Shown: positions 29,124-40,094, numbered from the stretch's first letter. The stretch is DNA of 64,000 bases from Oceanobacillus polygoni (GCF_008304605.1 NZ_PIJY01000033.1:1-64000), one strand, 5' to 3'. Program-made: numbers and translations. The notes: generated from the letters alone by a model not told the origin.

Positions 29124-29151
29124 CTCCGTACGTCGCTACTCGGGCGCTTCC
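29124..29151. repeat. Dispersed repeat family B, copy 2
   Basis: The minus strand reads GGAAGCGCCCGAGTAGCGAC then GTACGGAG, matching the core seen at 8200 and 47349. It lies in the prs-ctc gap, 57 bases upstream of ctc. Adjacent GCGACCAGCGACTAGCGA is a local tandem of CGAC-type units. Confidence 0.6.
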
Positions 29152-29253
29152 ACCTTCGTTCATACTCTATTTCTAAAACAAAATATGTGTAAATCACGGA
29201 GTTATAAAAACTGTTAGTACAATTAATTCCCGAAATGCGGTCGATCTAAACCA

Positions 29254-30207
29254 TTAATCAAATAAGATGCTTACAGATTGCAATTCATGCACACGTACGA
29301 TTGCTTCTCCAATCAACGGTGCTACAGATAAAGCGGTAATTTTGTCACTATGTTTTTCTTCTGGGAGAGGAATACTATTCGTAATGACAAGCTCTTTAAT
29401 CTGTGAGTTATTAATACGCTCAATTGCAGGACCAGATAATACAGGGTGTGTACAACAAGCATACACTTCTTTCGCTCCATTTTCTACTAAAGCGTTCGCA
29501 GCAAGTGTAATTGTACCTGCAGTATCGATAATATCATCAATTAAAATAGCCGTTTTGCCTTCAATGTTACCGATAATATTCATAATTTCCGCAACGTTGG
29601 GGCGTGGTCTTCTTTTATCGATGATTCCAATTGGCGCCTTTAGACGATCTGCCATTCGACGTGCACGTGTAACTCCTCCATGGTCTGGAGAAACAATAAT
29701 CAAATCTTCCAGTTGTTTTGCCTCAAAGTAATCAGATAGAATCGGAACACCTTGCAAATGGTCAATTGGAATGTCAAAGAATCCTTGAATTTGTGGTGCA
29801 TGCAAATCAAGTGTAATGACACGATTTGCACCTGCTGTTTCAATTAAGTCCGCAACCAATTTAGCTGCAATCGGTTCACGTGATCTCGCTTTACGGTCCT
29901 GCCTAGCATACCCATAATAAGGCATGACAATGTTGATGGATTTTGCTGAAGCACGTTTTAACGCATCAATCATAATTAGCAGTTCCATAATGTGTTGATT
30001 AACGGGAGCGCAAGTGGATTGAATAACGTATACGTCACAACCACGAACACTTTCTTCAATATTGATTTGAACTTCACCATCGCTGAATTTGGAAACCGTA
30101 CATTTCCCAAGTGTCGTTCCGATATGAGCTGCAATATCTTCCGCTAATTTAGGGTTGGAATTCAATGTCAATACCTTCAACGATGGATCCTTATAGCTAG
30201 ATGCCAT
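29254..30207 (-). CDS. prs: Ribose-phosphate pyrophosphokinase
   Basis: Makes PRPP for purine, pyrimidine, histidine, tryptophan and NAD synthesis. The 317-residue protein has the ATP flexible loop [14 protein letters not shown] and the PRPP-binding loop [11 protein letters not shown], plus the VSPDHGG motif. It follows glmU after 15 bases with GGAGG upstream of its ATG. Confidence 0.97.
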   Translation of the reverse strand: MASSYKDPSLKVLTLNSNPKLAEDIAAHIGTTLGKCTVSKFSDGEVQINIEESVRGCDVYVIQSTCAPVNQHIMELLIMIDALKRASAKSINIVMPYYGYARQDRKARSREPIAAKLVADLIETAGANRVITLDLHAPQIQGFFDIPIDHLQGVPILSDYFEAKQLEDLIIVSPDHGGVTRARRMADRLKAPIGIIDKRRPRPNVAEIMNIIGNIEGKTAILIDDIIDTAGTITLAANALVENGAKEVYACCTHPVLSGPAIERINNSQIKELVITNSIPLPEEKHSDKITALSVAPLIGEAIVRVHELQSVSILFD

Positions 30208-30222
30208 GAAATAAAACCTCCG

Positions 30223-31602
30223 TTAATCTTTTTTTCTATTTTTAATTTTTGTTACATAGCCGTCTTTATTCGTTTGTCTTGCTCTTGCGATAGATAAGGC
30301 ATCCTCAGGGACATCATCCGTGATTGTAGAGCCTGCGGCAACATAAGATCCTTTTCCTATCGTTACAGGTGCAATGAGATTGGAGTTACAACCAATAAAT
30401 GCATCGTCCTCAATCGTAGTCAAGAACTTATTTGTTCCATCATAGTTTACTGTTATTGTACCACAACCAACGTTCACATTGCTTCCTACTTGCGCATCAC
30501 CAATATAACTTAAGTGTGAAACCTTGCTGTTATCACCAAGTGATGTCTTTTTTATTTCTACGAAGTTACCTAGTTTGGCATCATTTCCGATTGTTGAGTC
30601 TGGCCTGATGTGTGCGAATGGGCCGATGTTCACACGATCTCCAATTCTGCTATCATTTGCCACGCTATGTTTCATAACTGTGCTTTCTCCGACATAACAG
30701 TTGGTAATCTCACTATTCGGGCCAATTTCTGCATTTGTCTTAATCGTCGTCGTTCCTTTTAAAATCGTTCCAGGATGAATGATAACGTCCGATTCAATAA
30801 CAACATCTGGATCAATGTATGTATTTTCTGGATCGATGATTGCAACACCATTTCGCATATGCTTTTCATTAATGCGCTTTTTCATTGTCTTTTCTGCTTG
30901 CGCAAGCGCAACACGATCATTAACCCCTAATGTTTCATCAAAATCAGGAGTTAAATAAGCGCTAATTTTCTTGCCCTTGTTTCGCAAAATTTCGATGACA
31001 TCTGGTAAATAATACTCGCCTTGTGCGTTATCATTGGAAACCTCTTGTAATGCGGCAAAAAGCGCCTCATTATCAAAGCAATAGGTTCCAGTATTGATTT
31101 CATTAACGAGAAGCTCTGATTCATTTGCATCTTTATGCTCAACGATTCGCTCTACTTCACTCGATTCATTGCGGATAACTCTACCATAGCCTGCCGGATT
31201 GTCTGTCTTAGCTGTCAAGATTGTCGCACTAGCACCTTGCTGTTCATGGTATGCGAATAGCGCTTGATAGGTATCTCCTGTGATTAAAGGCGTATCGCCA
31301 CATGCAACAATGGTTGTACCTTTTTTAGCTTTAAGCAGTTCCTCCGCCTGCAGCACAGCGTGTCCTGTGCCTAGCTGTTCTTCTTGAATAACAAATTCAC
31401 TTTCCTGCCCAATTTGCTCTTTTACCTTTTCGGCACCAAAACCAACAATAGTTATCATTTTATCTAAACGTACGGTATTTAACTGATCAATCACATGCTT
31501 CACCATCGGACGACCTGTCACTGGGTGTAGCACTTTATACAGCTTTGATTTCATTCTAGTTCCTTGTCCTGCCGCCAAAATAACAGCATAACGATTATTC
31601 AT
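30223..31602 (-). CDS. glmU: Bifunctional UDP-GlcNAc pyrophosphorylase / GlcN-1-P acetyltransferase
   Basis: Makes UDP-GlcNAc for peptidoglycan. The 459-residue enzyme has an N-terminal uridyltransferase ([12 protein letters not shown], 10-21; about 1-230) and a C-terminal left-handed beta-helix acetyltransferase with hexapeptide repeats ([17 protein letters not shown]). GGAGG precedes the ATG. A sigma-A-like promoter and a nested inverted repeat occupy its leader. Confidence 0.97.
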   Translation of the reverse strand: MNNRYAVILAAGQGTRMKSKLYKVLHPVTGRPMVKHVIDQLNTVRLDKMITIVGFGAEKVKEQIGQESEFVIQEEQLGTGHAVLQAEELLKAKKGTTIVACGDTPLITGDTYQALFAYHEQQGASATILTAKTDNPAGYGRVIRNESSEVERIVEHKDANESELLVNEINTGTYCFDNEALFAALQEVSNDNAQGEYYLPDVIEILRNKGKKISAYLTPDFDETLGVNDRVALAQAEKTMKKRINEKHMRNGVAIIDPENTYIDPDVVIESDVIIHPGTILKGTTTIKTNAEIGPNSEITNCYVGESTVMKHSVANDSRIGDRVNIGPFAHIRPDSTIGNDAKLGNFVEIKKTSLGDNSKVSHLSYIGDAQVGSNVNVGCGTITVNYDGTNKFLTTIEDDAFIGCNSNLIAPVTIGKGSYVAAGSTITDDVPEDALSIARARQTNKDGYVTKIKNRKKD

Positions 31603-31638
31603 AAGGTAACCTCCAGGTTTTCTAATTATCCATTTTAA

Positions 31639-31667
31639 AATATATCGTAAAAAACAATTGATTTCAA
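31639..31667 (-). promoter_or_regulatory. glmU promoter (sigma-A)
   Basis: The minus strand has TTGAAA (31662-31667), 17 bases, then TATATT (31639-31644), about 35 bases before the glmU ATG. Confidence 0.55.
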
Positions 31668-31750
31668 TAGATTACAGGAAGGAAATCGCGTTAAGGGGAG
31701 CTAATGAACCTGTGTTGTTTAACTAAATTGGGGTGTTTTGAAACAGAGGA

Positions 31751-31824
31751 CGTATTTTTTAATACAGCAAGCTTTTTAAATGCGGCATCATCATGCCTGC
31801 TGTACAATTGAATTAGAAAATACG
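31751..31824. repeat. 74 bp nested inverted repeat in the spoVG-glmU gap
   Basis: Three concentric pairs: CGTATTTT/AAAATACG (outer), TACAGCA/TGCTGTA (31763-31769 and 31798-31804) and GGCAT/ATGCC (inner). It lies between the spoVG terminator and the glmU promoter and is the only marked structure in this 336-base gap. No T run follows it on either strand, so it is not an ordinary terminator. It could be an operator, a cruciform site or a decayed element. Confidence 0.5.
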
Positions 31825-31883
31825 ACGGATTAGTTTTAGAAAAAATTACCACAAAATAAATGCTTTTTTTCTATGCGACAAAG

Positions 31884-31921
31884 AAAAAAGGCTAACCTAG
31901 AACAGATTAGACCCCTTTTTT
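31884..31921 (-). terminator. spoVG terminator
   Basis: On the minus strand AAAAAAGG...CTAA pairs with TTAG.CCTTTTTT just after the spoVG stop. Confidence 0.75.
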
Positions 31922-31938
31922 AATATAATCATGACGAT

Positions 31939-32229
31939 TTAGGAAGCTCCCGCCTCTTCGTATTTAACTTCACTTTCTCCTGCTTGGCGATATTCTTCCA
32001 ACACCGCATCTTGAATTTTAGAACGAGTACCAGAGTTTATCGGGTGTGCAATATCGCGAAATTCCCCATCAGGAGTTCTTTTAGATGGCATTGCCACAAA
32101 CAATCCGTTATTTCCATCAATGACACGGATATCGTGAACAACAAATTCCTGATCTAACGTGATAGATGCAATTGCTCGCATTCTGCCCTCTGTATTAACG
32201 CGGCGTAATCTAACGTCTGTTACTTCCAT
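31939..32229 (-). CDS. spoVG: SpoVG, RNA-binding regulator
   Basis: A 96-residue SpoVG protein ([20 protein letters not shown]), with the conserved [18 protein letters not shown] core split by position and an acidic C-terminus. It affects septation and spore cortex in Bacillus and acts as a global RNA-binding regulator in other Firmicutes. It has its own sigma-H-type promoter (32271-32295). yabJ, which lies between purR and spoVG in B. subtilis, is missing. Confidence 0.95.
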   Translation of the reverse strand: MEVTDVRLRRVNTEGRMRAIASITLDQEFVVHDIRVIDGNNGLFVAMPSKRTPDGEFRDIAHPINSGTRSKIQDAVLEEYRQAGESEVKYEEAGAS

Positions 32230-32270
32230 GATGTTTCACCACCTTTTCCCATTTGAACTTACTGTAACTA

Positions 32271-32295
32271 GTTCAACAAAAGAATTTAAATTCCT
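32271..32295 (-). promoter_or_regulatory. spoVG promoter (sigma-H)
   Basis: The minus strand reads GCAGGAATTT with a -35 AGGAATT (32289-32295), 14 bases, and a -10 GAAC (32271-32274). This keeps the layout of the well-known B. subtilis spoVG sigma-H promoter (AGGATTT-N14-GAAT), including a very AT-rich stretch directly upstream. Confidence 0.65.
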
Positions 32296-32389
32296 GCTTA
32301 AAATATAAAAAAAGTTAAATATTTTAAATATAGGATGTTTTCCTAGAAAAAGGTGGACTGATTTCTAAATCATCATCTATCAATTGGGA

Positions 32390-33220
32390 TCATTCAAAAT
32401 TGGTGAGATCTTCCACAAAATTACCAGCTTGAATTTCAATGGTACGATGTCTTATATCTACATTTGATATTTTGACAAGTGATGTGTAATGATCAACAAT
32501 TCGTTCTTCCTCTTCGTCGTCTGCTTCAGCGAGTACACCAATTGCTTGAACATGGGCATCGAATTCAGATAGCAGATTAATCATGCCTGTAATTGTTCCG
32601 CCAGCTTTCATAAAGTCATCAATGATGCACACATTCGCTCCTTCTTCCAGACTGCGTTTCGGTAATACCATAGTTTGTATTTTCCTAGACGAACCAGATA
32701 CGTAGTTAATGCTAACCGATGATCCTTCTGTTACTTTTGGGTCTCTTCTAGCAATAACTACTGGTACATTCAGGAAAGATGCAACAGCATATGCCAACGG
32801 AATCCCTTTCGTCGCAACTGTTACAATCACGTCAATATCCATTTTGGAAAACTTCGAAGCAAATACACGACCAATTTCTCTGACAGTCTTCGGATCACCG
32901 AGTAAATCGCTCATGTAAAGATAACCGCCTGGTAAAATCCTGCTTGGATCTTCTAATTTTCTGCTTAGGTCATCAATAAATTGCACATTGTTTTCCTGTG
33001 AGTATTCAGGGATATATTTCACCCCTCCACCAGCACCAGTAGATCGTTGCAAATATCCCATGCCTTGACTTTGAAAAACAGCATGTATTATATCTAAATC
33101 TTCGCTAATAGAAGACTTCGTTGTATCGCATAACCTTACAAAATAAGGTAATTGTATATGTTTCCGTGGGTTCTCTAGAAAGAAATCAGTCAAAACAACT
33201 AACCGGTTACTTCTTTTCAT
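32390..33220 (-). CDS. purR: Purine operon repressor PurR
   Basis: A 276-residue regulator: N-terminal winged helix (about 1-75) and a phosphoribosyltransferase-like domain with the PRPP loop IIDDFMKAGGT. It represses purine genes and is antagonised by PRPP in B. subtilis. A GTG two codons upstream is in frame, but the ATG at 33220 is better placed behind GAGGTG. ispE lies upstream after 65 bases. Confidence 0.95.
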   Translation of the reverse strand: MKRSNRLVVLTDFFLENPRKHIQLPYFVRLCDTTKSSISEDLDIIHAVFQSQGMGYLQRSTGAGGGVKYIPEYSQENNVQFIDDLSRKLEDPSRILPGGYLYMSDLLGDPKTVREIGRVFASKFSKMDIDVIVTVATKGIPLAYAVASFLNVPVVIARRDPKVTEGSSVSINYVSGSSRKIQTMVLPKRSLEEGANVCIIDDFMKAGGTITGMINLLSEFDAHVQAIGVLAEADDEEEERIVDHYTSLVKISNVDIRHRTIEIQAGNFVEDLTNFE

Positions 33221-33285
33221 TTTCACACCTCAAAACCGTATATTTAATTATCAATATATCATTTTCATACGTGTTTTGGCAATAT

Positions 33286-34140
33286 TTACCCTAATAATCG
33301 AACAAGATAAACCTCATCACAAAATCCGCGCATACCGTTATAGATTCGCTTTGCCTTACTTTGATGCTCAACCAATCCGTAGATTGTCGGTCCACTCCCG
33401 CTCATTAAAACACCCGTAGCTCCTGCTTGAACCATAGTATCCTTAATATGTTCTACCTCTGGATGAAGGGCAAACGTAACAGATTCAAGTGAGTTACCGA
33501 TATGTCGACATAGGCTATTAAAATCCTGCTTATTAATTGCACGCAGTATTTGATTTGTGTCTGGATGGGAAAGCTTGTCTACGTTCACTTGTCCAAAAAT
33601 CGTCCTCGTCGATACACCGATATCTGGCTTTGCTAAAACCACCCAACACGGAGGTGGTGAGGATAGCTTTTCAATTTTTTCACCATAACCTCGTGCAATC
33701 GCCGTGTTACCATACACACAAAACGCTACATCCGCACCAATTGTAGAGCCAAGTTCTGCCAATTCGTCGAGTGAGATGTCTAATGACCATAATCGATTGA
33801 GCCCTCTAAGTACCGCTGCTGCATCCGTACTCCCTCCACCAAGACCCGCTGATACTGGTATATGTTTTTCCATGTTGATATGGACACCGGTCGTAATTCC
33901 ATAAGTATCCTTAAAAACGCGTGCAGCTTTATATGCCAAGTTCCGTTCATCATTTGGTACATACCTGCTTTCAAGAGCTATCTCAATTTTATCCTCTTCC
34001 AAAGCATACAACTCAATGCGATCTGCTAAATCAATCGTCGTCATAATCATTTCTACATCATGATACCCATCGATTCGTTTTCTTAATACATCAAGGGATA
34101 AATTAATTTTCGCAGGGGCTTTTTCCAATATAATCGTCAT
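33286..34140 (-). CDS. ispE: 4-diphosphocytidyl-2-C-methyl-D-erythritol kinase
   Basis: Fourth step of the MEP isoprenoid pathway. The 284-residue GHMP kinase shows [13 protein letters not shown] at the start, the phosphate loop [15 protein letters not shown] (about 93-107) and the C-terminal [15 protein letters not shown] three codons earlier is in frame but too close to the SD; the ATG at 34140 is chosen. Confidence 0.95.
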   Translation of the reverse strand: MTIILEKAPAKINLSLDVLRKRIDGYHDVEMIMTTIDLADRIELYALEEDKIEIALESRYVPNDERNLAYKAARVFKDTYGITTGVHINMEKHIPVSAGLGGGSTDAAAVLRGLNRLWSLDISLDELAELGSTIGADVAFCVYGNTAIARGYGEKIEKLSSPPPCWVVLAKPDIGVSTRTIFGQVNVDKLSHPDTNQILRAINKQDFNSLCRHIGNSLESVTFALHPEVEHIKDTMVQAGATGVLMSGSGPTIYGLVEHQSKAKRIYNGMRGFCDEVYLVRLLG

Positions 34141-34304
34141 TATCGTCACCTACCTTGCCACGTACTAAAAAATATAAATAATTGTACCATATTAAAAAAG
34201 CATAGGCGACCAGATTGAAGTTAGACAAGGTGATGCGAGGGCAGTTAATGAGAAAGATTAAACAAGATAAAACGTTACTCACTTCCTGTAGCCAGCAGAT
34301 TTTC

Positions 34305-34338
34305 TGAAAAAAGAAGCAAACCCATTAGGATTTGCCTC
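34305..34338 (-). terminator. sspF terminator overlapping the stop codon
   Basis: On the minus strand GAGGCAAATCC pairs with GGGTTTGCTTC around TAAT, followed by six T. The sspF stop codon TAA is in the loop, so the last codons form one arm of the hairpin. Confidence 0.85.
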
Positions 34339-34504
34339 TTCCCATATGCTGCTCAGCCATTTCAATTGCACGTTTCACCATATTACCTGCATCACGTGCT
34401 TTAATGCCCCCCCAGCCTTCTTGTTGGACAGTGTCGTAAAACCCTAACTCCTTTGCAATTTCTTCTTTCAACTGGTCTGACATCATTCCTCTACGTCGTC
34501 CCAT
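34325..34504 (-). CDS. sspF: Small acid-soluble spore protein, alpha/beta type (SspF)
   Basis: A 59-residue DNA-binding spore protein ([20 protein letters not shown]) with the conserved [19 protein letters not shown] region. It coats spore DNA and protects it. The GPR protease cleavage region is not clearly recognisable by eye. The start at 34504 gives the family N-terminus; the seven codons before it are not conserved. Expected to be sigma-G dependent, but I could not place the promoter. Confidence 0.92.
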   Translation of the reverse strand: MGRRRGMMSDQLKEEIAKELGFYDTVQQEGWGGIKARDAGNMVKRAIEMAEQHMGRGKS

Positions 34505-34712
34505 GAAAGAACAGCCCCTTTCCATTCTTAAGTTAGTTTTCCCTTACGACACGCTTAGCTTATGCCTATATGTTAAATAAAAACGTGTAAGAAGTATGAA
34601 ACAATGGAAAGATACACCTTTTATATGTACATTTTTATTGAAAATCCGGCATTCATCAGGCCCAGCAAATATATTTGCTGCAAATAAGTGAGCTTTAAGT
34701 TTTTTTACCAAT

Positions 34713-34741
34713 AAAAAAACAGCAGACAATTGTCTACTGCT
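34713..34741 (-). terminator. veg terminator overlapping the stop codon
   Basis: On the minus strand CAGTAGACAA pairs with TTGTCTGCTG and is followed by seven T. The veg stop codon TAG is inside the first arm. Confidence 0.85.
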
Positions 34742-35000
34742 CCATTAATAAAGCTTTAGTTCGTTCATCTAAAAATTTCAATTCTACCGTCTCTGTCAAT
34801 ATGTCTGCATAGCTGTATGAAACACGTTCGAATGCATTCTCGTCTTGGTCAAGCTCAACAATGAAGACTGAAGGATACGTCTCTGCAAGTACTCCCGATC
34901 GTATAACCGTTTTCCTTCTCCCACCATTAGCTTTTAATTTCAACCGTTTTCCAACATGGCATTCAAGACCTTGCTTAATTTCGATTAATGTTTTAGCCAC
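34734..35000 (-). CDS. veg: Veg protein, biofilm-linked regulator
   Basis: An 88-residue protein of the Veg family ([52 protein letters not shown]), an SH3-like small fold. In B. subtilis Veg stimulates biofilm matrix genes by opposing SinR. The start is a GTG at 35000 behind GAGGTGGAG; five extra codons upstream of it are not conserved. Two tandem strong promoters precede it. Confidence 0.93.
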   Translation of the reverse strand: MAKTLIEIKQGLECHVGKRLKLKANGGRRKTVIRSGVLAETYPSVFIVELDQDENAFERVSYSYADILTETVELKFLDERTKALLMEQ

Positions 35001-35023
35001 TACACTCCACCTCACTAATTAAT

Positions 35024-35052
35024 AGTGTAACACAAACTCGTCCGACAGTCAA
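35024..35052 (-). promoter_or_regulatory. veg proximal promoter (sigma-A)
   Basis: TTGACT (35047-35052), 17 bases, TACACT (35024-35029) on the minus strand. Confidence 0.55.
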
Positions 35053-35064
35053 ACAAAACTTAAT

Positions 35065-35094
35065 ATTATATCAGTAAGTCTTTTTACCTGTCAA
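35065..35094 (-). promoter_or_regulatory. veg distal promoter (sigma-A)
   Basis: TTGACA (35089-35094), 18 bases, TATAAT (35065-35070) on the minus strand: consensus hexamers. veg has one of the strongest vegetative promoters in B. subtilis. Confidence 0.75.
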
Positions 35095-35180
35095 CAATAA
35101 TTTTTGTCTATTTCTTATATTATTTGTATATGTTAACAATTTATGTATAATTTTGCCGAAAACTTTAGCATGACTTGTCC

Positions 35181-35228
35181 TAATTTATTTTTAGAATGCC
35201 TTATCCTTTGAAACAAAGGACAGCATCC
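35181..35228 (-). terminator. yabG terminator
   Basis: On the minus strand GGATGC.TCCTTTG pairs with CAAAGGA.GGCATTC, followed by TAAAAATAAATT, just after the yabG stop. Confidence 0.6.
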
Positions 35229-35233
35229 TCCTT

Positions 35234-36109
35234 CTATTCTTCTTCTTCATCGTCTTCTTCTAAATAGGGCAAACCTGTGCGCATCAAACCTCTCGTCTCT
35301 ACTCCTCCCATTCCTTTCTCTCCAGTCATCGTATTGCGTAATGCATCCCATACACTGACACTTTCCATAAATGGGGTATAGGCAATCTTAGCGGCAATAT
35401 AAACAGGGTCTAACGCATGAATATTTACCCTTAATGGAGAGCTGGCATAATTTGCTCCAGCGCGTATAAGCGATTCAAAATGGGATTGACAGGCACCAGC
35501 AAAAATAACAAGCTGATCTAGATTAGAAGTCTTCCTTCTTGCTTCTCGTACCGTTTCTGCAAAATATTTAGAATGTCGATAAGCACGTAAGTCATTTTTG
35601 ACGCCCTTATTTTTCGAATAAGAATCATGACCAGTAATAACGATGATATCCGGATCGATTCGCTCTACTAAGCCACCAATTTCGTCCGGCATTTCTTTCT
35701 CGTTCAAATGAATACCATGCACCTGTAAACCAATGCGCTGATACAAAGAAATACATTTTCTTAAGTACATAGGATCCCCATCTAAGTGAAGAACCTTTGC
35801 AGGGAGTTGAAAAAATTTCGCATTATTCAAATACCCATCCGTTGATTGGTAAACTCTTTTTTCCTTCATCAACTGATAGTCCTGACGAAATAGACGGTAG
35901 GAGAATTCTTCTTTCTCCTTTTCCTTCTGCTGCCGCCTTTCTACATCCTGACGCTTTGCAACAACGAGATCATGAAGTGGAGCATCTACCTCAAGTCGCA
36001 TTTCTGCACCATGTAGAATTGCGGTATCTTTATTTATTGTGGCTACTCGAAATAGCAGATCATGCTGATAGGAACTGCGTGTAACAAGTTCTCCAATAGT
36101 TATGCCCAT
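35234..36109 (-). CDS. yabG: Sporulation-specific cysteine protease YabG
   Basis: A 291-residue protein of peptidase family U57. Conserved blocks include VLHLDGDPMYLRKC, IVITGHDSYSKNKGVKNDLR (split by position), YRHSKYF, IFAGACQSHFESLIRAGANYASS and NIHALDPVYIA. It matures spore coat proteins for cross-linking in B. subtilis. An acidic tail (EEDDEEEE) follows. GAGGTGG precedes the ATG. Expected to be transcribed by sigma-K. Confidence 0.94.
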   Translation of the reverse strand: MGITIGELVTRSSYQHDLLFRVATINKDTAILHGAEMRLEVDAPLHDLVVAKRQDVERRQQKEKEKEEFSYRLFRQDYQLMKEKRVYQSTDGYLNNAKFFQLPAKVLHLDGDPMYLRKCISLYQRIGLQVHGIHLNEKEMPDEIGGLVERIDPDIIVITGHDSYSKNKGVKNDLRAYRHSKYFAETVREARRKTSNLDQLVIFAGACQSHFESLIRAGANYASSPLRVNIHALDPVYIAAKIAYTPFMESVSVWDALRNTMTGEKGMGGVETRGLMRTGLPYLEEDDEEEE

Positions 36110-36277
36110 ATATCCACCTCTTAGCCTTCGGTTATTCTATAGACTATGTGATAGCCTAAAATACCGTGCTTGGATAAGTTATTTTCTGGGCTTTTAAATA
36201 AAAGTGTTAGAAGGAGGTAATACCTCTACACTAAATATTTCGTAAAGAATGAGGAAAATCTGGGGAGCTGGATAAGC

Positions 36278-36316
36278 GAAAAAAAGCTATTGCCGCAACC
36301 ATACGACAATAGCTTT
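36278..36316 (-). terminator. rsmA terminator
   Basis: On the minus strand AAAGCTATTG pairs with CAATAGCTTT (extra CG pairs inside), followed by a T run. Confidence 0.88.
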
Positions 36317-36322
36317 CACGCA

Positions 36323-37757
<1,435 letters not shown>

Positions 37758-37795
37758 TCGATTTCCTCCACTACTTATACGGTTCGTATATAAAA

Positions 37796-37833
37796 TAATG
37801 CTCTTATCATTTTAGCATGATAAGAGCATTTTA
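37796..37833. terminator. Hairpin terminator after the 3D-domain gene
   Basis: AATGCTCTTATCA pairs with TGATAAGAGCATT with A and T flanks. It follows the yabE-like gene on the minus strand and can act in both directions. Confidence 0.85.
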
Positions 37834-37859
37834 TTCTATCGTTTATAGAAAACATTGCT

Positions 37860-39068
37860 TTAATCTAACACCTTCACTTGAACGGTTTTTACTCCCCATG
37901 AATAAGCAGCAGATTTTGATGGTACATGGACATCAATGCGATTTCCTTTTATATTCCCACCTGTATCACCAGCAATTGCTTCTCCATAGCCTTCAACCCA
38001 TACCTTTGTTCCAAGTGGGATCACATTTGGGTCGACAGCAATTACTTTCATATTCGGATTAGCGCTTAGGTTAATACCTGTTGCTGTTACACCAGAACAT
38101 CCACCACATTCTGACGTAAACGCGCTCGCTGTCACCGTAATCGTTTTCCCGCCTTGATTAGTTGTTTCATTAGCAAGTGTAACTAGGTTTGACTCCTGCA
38201 CTTCTTCCTTCGTACCAACTGCTACAACACGATTAACACGTTCTTCTGTCACATCTTCACTGATTAGCTCACGGCTTACTTCCTTGCCATTTTCCTTGGT
38301 TACTTTAAAACGCTTTGTAACCGCGCCTTCTTCACCTTCTGAAATGACCTTCTCTTCCCCTTTTAAAAGCGAGCTATCTTGACGCTCCTCTATGTCAAAT
38401 GCGATTGTTTCTGTAACTTCCTCTTCATCGATAGCTACACGTACAATATCAATTGTTTTTCCTTTGGTTACTTTTTCATCAAGCGCTGGAGTGATTCGAT
38501 CATCCGAGCCTTTTTCATAATCCACGTCCGCTTCCTTTAACAGATCGTTTACGGTACCACCTGTTGTCCAGACCTCTTTCTCATTGCCACCATCATTGAT
38601 CGTAACCTGATATGCCTTAACAACCTCAATATGTAAGCCATCTTCCGTTACTTCTGTTGGCTGATGCGATATTTCATCACGCTCTTTGAAAGCCAAATCT
38701 TGTTCTATTAAAAAATCCTCTATGGTATCTGCAGTGGTGTAATAAGCCTGTTCTTCACCATCAATACTTACTGTAATTTGCTTTGCTGTTTTATACGTAA
38801 TTTCCATCCCATCTTCAATCAAATCAGCTTCATCATGTGATAAGAAATCATGTGCTCCAACAGCTATTCCTACTTCTTGAAGCAAGTCTCCAACTGTATT
38901 TGTGTGTGTGCTGATTGTTTGAATTTCTCCGTTGTCTGTAAATACTACTTCCGCTTTCATCGCTTCAACTAGTACAAACACTGAAAATAAAACAAGTGCT
39001 AAAACACCAATACTTGAAATAACCAGCTTCTTTTTCGATGCCGGCAAAAGCTTATGAACTAATTCCAT
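37860..39068 (-). CDS. yabE: Rpf/Sps-type cell wall protein YabE (DUF348-G5-3D)
   Basis: A 402-residue exported or anchored protein: one N-terminal hydrophobic segment (about 14-36), three DUF348 repeats (about 40-200), a G5 domain (about 215-290, KGEEKVISEGEEGAVTKRFK) and a C-terminal 3D domain with three conserved aspartates (IAVDPNVIPLGTKVWV, AGDTGGNIKGNRIDVH). 3D domains are lytic transglycosylase-like; the protein is a resuscitation-promoting-factor analogue acting on peptidoglycan. A consensus promoter lies just upstream. Confidence 0.92.
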   Translation of the reverse strand: MELVHKLLPASKKKLVISSIGVLALVLFSVFVLVEAMKAEVVFTDNGEIQTISTHTNTVGDLLQEVGIAVGAHDFLSHDEADLIEDGMEITYKTAKQITVSIDGEEQAYYTTADTIEDFLIEQDLAFKERDEISHQPTEVTEDGLHIEVVKAYQVTINDGGNEKEVWTTGGTVNDLLKEADVDYEKGSDDRITPALDEKVTKGKTIDIVRVAIDEEEVTETIAFDIEERQDSSLLKGEEKVISEGEEGAVTKRFKVTKENGKEVSRELISEDVTEERVNRVVAVGTKEEVQESNLVTLANETTNQGGKTITVTASAFTSECGGCSGVTATGINLSANPNMKVIAVDPNVIPLGTKVWVEGYGEAIAGDTGGNIKGNRIDVHVPSKSAAYSWGVKTVQVKVLD

Positions 39069-39093
39069 GTGCCTGCCCCCTTATTCCCAATTG

Positions 39094-39122
39094 ATTATAT
39101 AAACGGGGGGTGGCAAAGTCAA
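39094..39122 (-). promoter_or_regulatory. yabE promoter (sigma-A)
   Basis: TTGACT (39117-39122), 17 bases, TATAAT (39094-39099) on the minus strand, about 26 bases before the ATG, leaving a very short leader with GGGGGCAGG as SD. Confidence 0.7.
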
Positions 39123-39245
39123 AGCCACTGGGGTTACGATTCATTTACAGTTATATTACGCACTTTCTATTTTTCATGGAATTCCATTCATAAAAACATC
39201 TAATTCCTTGTTAAATCAACGTTCCACTCTGTTACATAATTGAAA

Positions 39246-39282
39246 CAAAAAGAAGACTGATAGCGTTATCAGTCTCCTTTTT
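39246..39282. terminator. tatD terminator
   Basis: GAAGACTGATA pairs with TATCAGTCTCC around GCGT, with A and T runs on both sides, after the tatD stop. Confidence 0.88.
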
Positions 39283-39326
39283 TCTTCCATATTTAGGGGG
39301 TATTGTTACGTAAAATTACTGTTTTT

Positions 39327-40094
39327 TTACTTCACACCAAATAAATTACATGCATTTCGGGTTGTAGCTTCACCAATTTCTCCAACGCTCATTTCTCGTA
39401 ATTCGGCAATTTTTTCAGCTACTAATTTTACATATGCCGGTTCATTACGCTTTCCGCGATTTGGATGTGGTGCAAGATACGGTGCATCTGTCTCAATTAA
39501 TAATTTGTCTAGTGGTACCTGCTTTGCAACCTCTTTCGGTAGTAGAGCATTTTTAAACGTAACAGGGCCGCCAAGCGAAATATAGAAATTCATGTCCAGA
39601 CATGCTTGGACATAATCTACGGAATCATTATAGCAATGCATGATTCCTCCTACTTTCTTCGCATCTTCTTCCTGTAAAATCTTAATAATATCTTCTGTTG
39701 CCTCACGGTTATGAATAATGATTGGCATGTTTACCTTCTTTGCTAAATGGATTTGCTTGCGGAATACTTCCTTTTGTACTTCTTTCGGAGATTTATCCCA
39801 ATGATAATCCAACCCCATTTCACCGAGCGCTACAACCTTTGGATGTGCCGATAATTCCTCAATCCAAGTAAGATCTTCCTCTGTCATATCAATCGCATCA
39901 ACCGGATGCCAGCCAACTGCTGCATAAATATTTTCGTTCTGTTCTGCGATTTCAATTGCAAGTGGAATCGTTTCTCTGTCAAATCCAACGACAACCATTC
40001 GCGTTACACCTGCATCAAATGCCCGACCAATCGTTTCTGGCAAATCCTCTGTAAATTGCCTTGCATTTAAGTGGACATGTGTATCAAATAGCAT
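39327..40094 (-). CDS. tatD: TatD-family metal-dependent DNase (YabD)
   Basis: A 255-residue TIM-barrel metallohydrolase: metal ligands in FDTHVHLNA (start), GEMGLDYHW, IIHNREA, HCYNDS and ETDAPYLAPHP. Relatives are 3'-5' exonucleases. The start at 40094 gives the conserved LFDTHVHLN beginning with AAAGGA upstream; two earlier in-frame ATGs are less likely. It follows metG as in B. subtilis. Confidence 0.93.
   Translation of the reverse strand: MLFDTHVHLNARQFTEDLPETIGRAFDAGVTRMVVVGFDRETIPLAIEIAEQNENIYAAVGWHPVDAIDMTEEDLTWIEELSAHPKVVALGEMGLDYHWDKSPKEVQKEVFRKQIHLAKKVNMPIIIHNREATEDIIKILQEEDAKKVGGIMHCYNDSVDYVQACLDMNFYISLGGPVTFKNALLPKEVAKQVPLDKLLIETDAPYLAPHPNRGKRNEPAYVKLVAEKIAELREMSVGEIGEATTRNACNLFGVK

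Noticed and set aside
29077-29253. Sigma-B promoter for ctc
   Set aside because: GAGTAT resembles the -10 but there is no GTTTAA-like -35 at 12-14 bases.
34505-34700. Sigma-G promoter for sspF
   Set aside because: CATACTT-like -10 sequences occur but no -35 with correct spacing; not strong enough to list.
34544-34729. 61-codon minus-strand frame in the veg-sspF gap
   Set aside because: It overlaps the veg terminator, has no family resemblance and no good SD; taken as chance.
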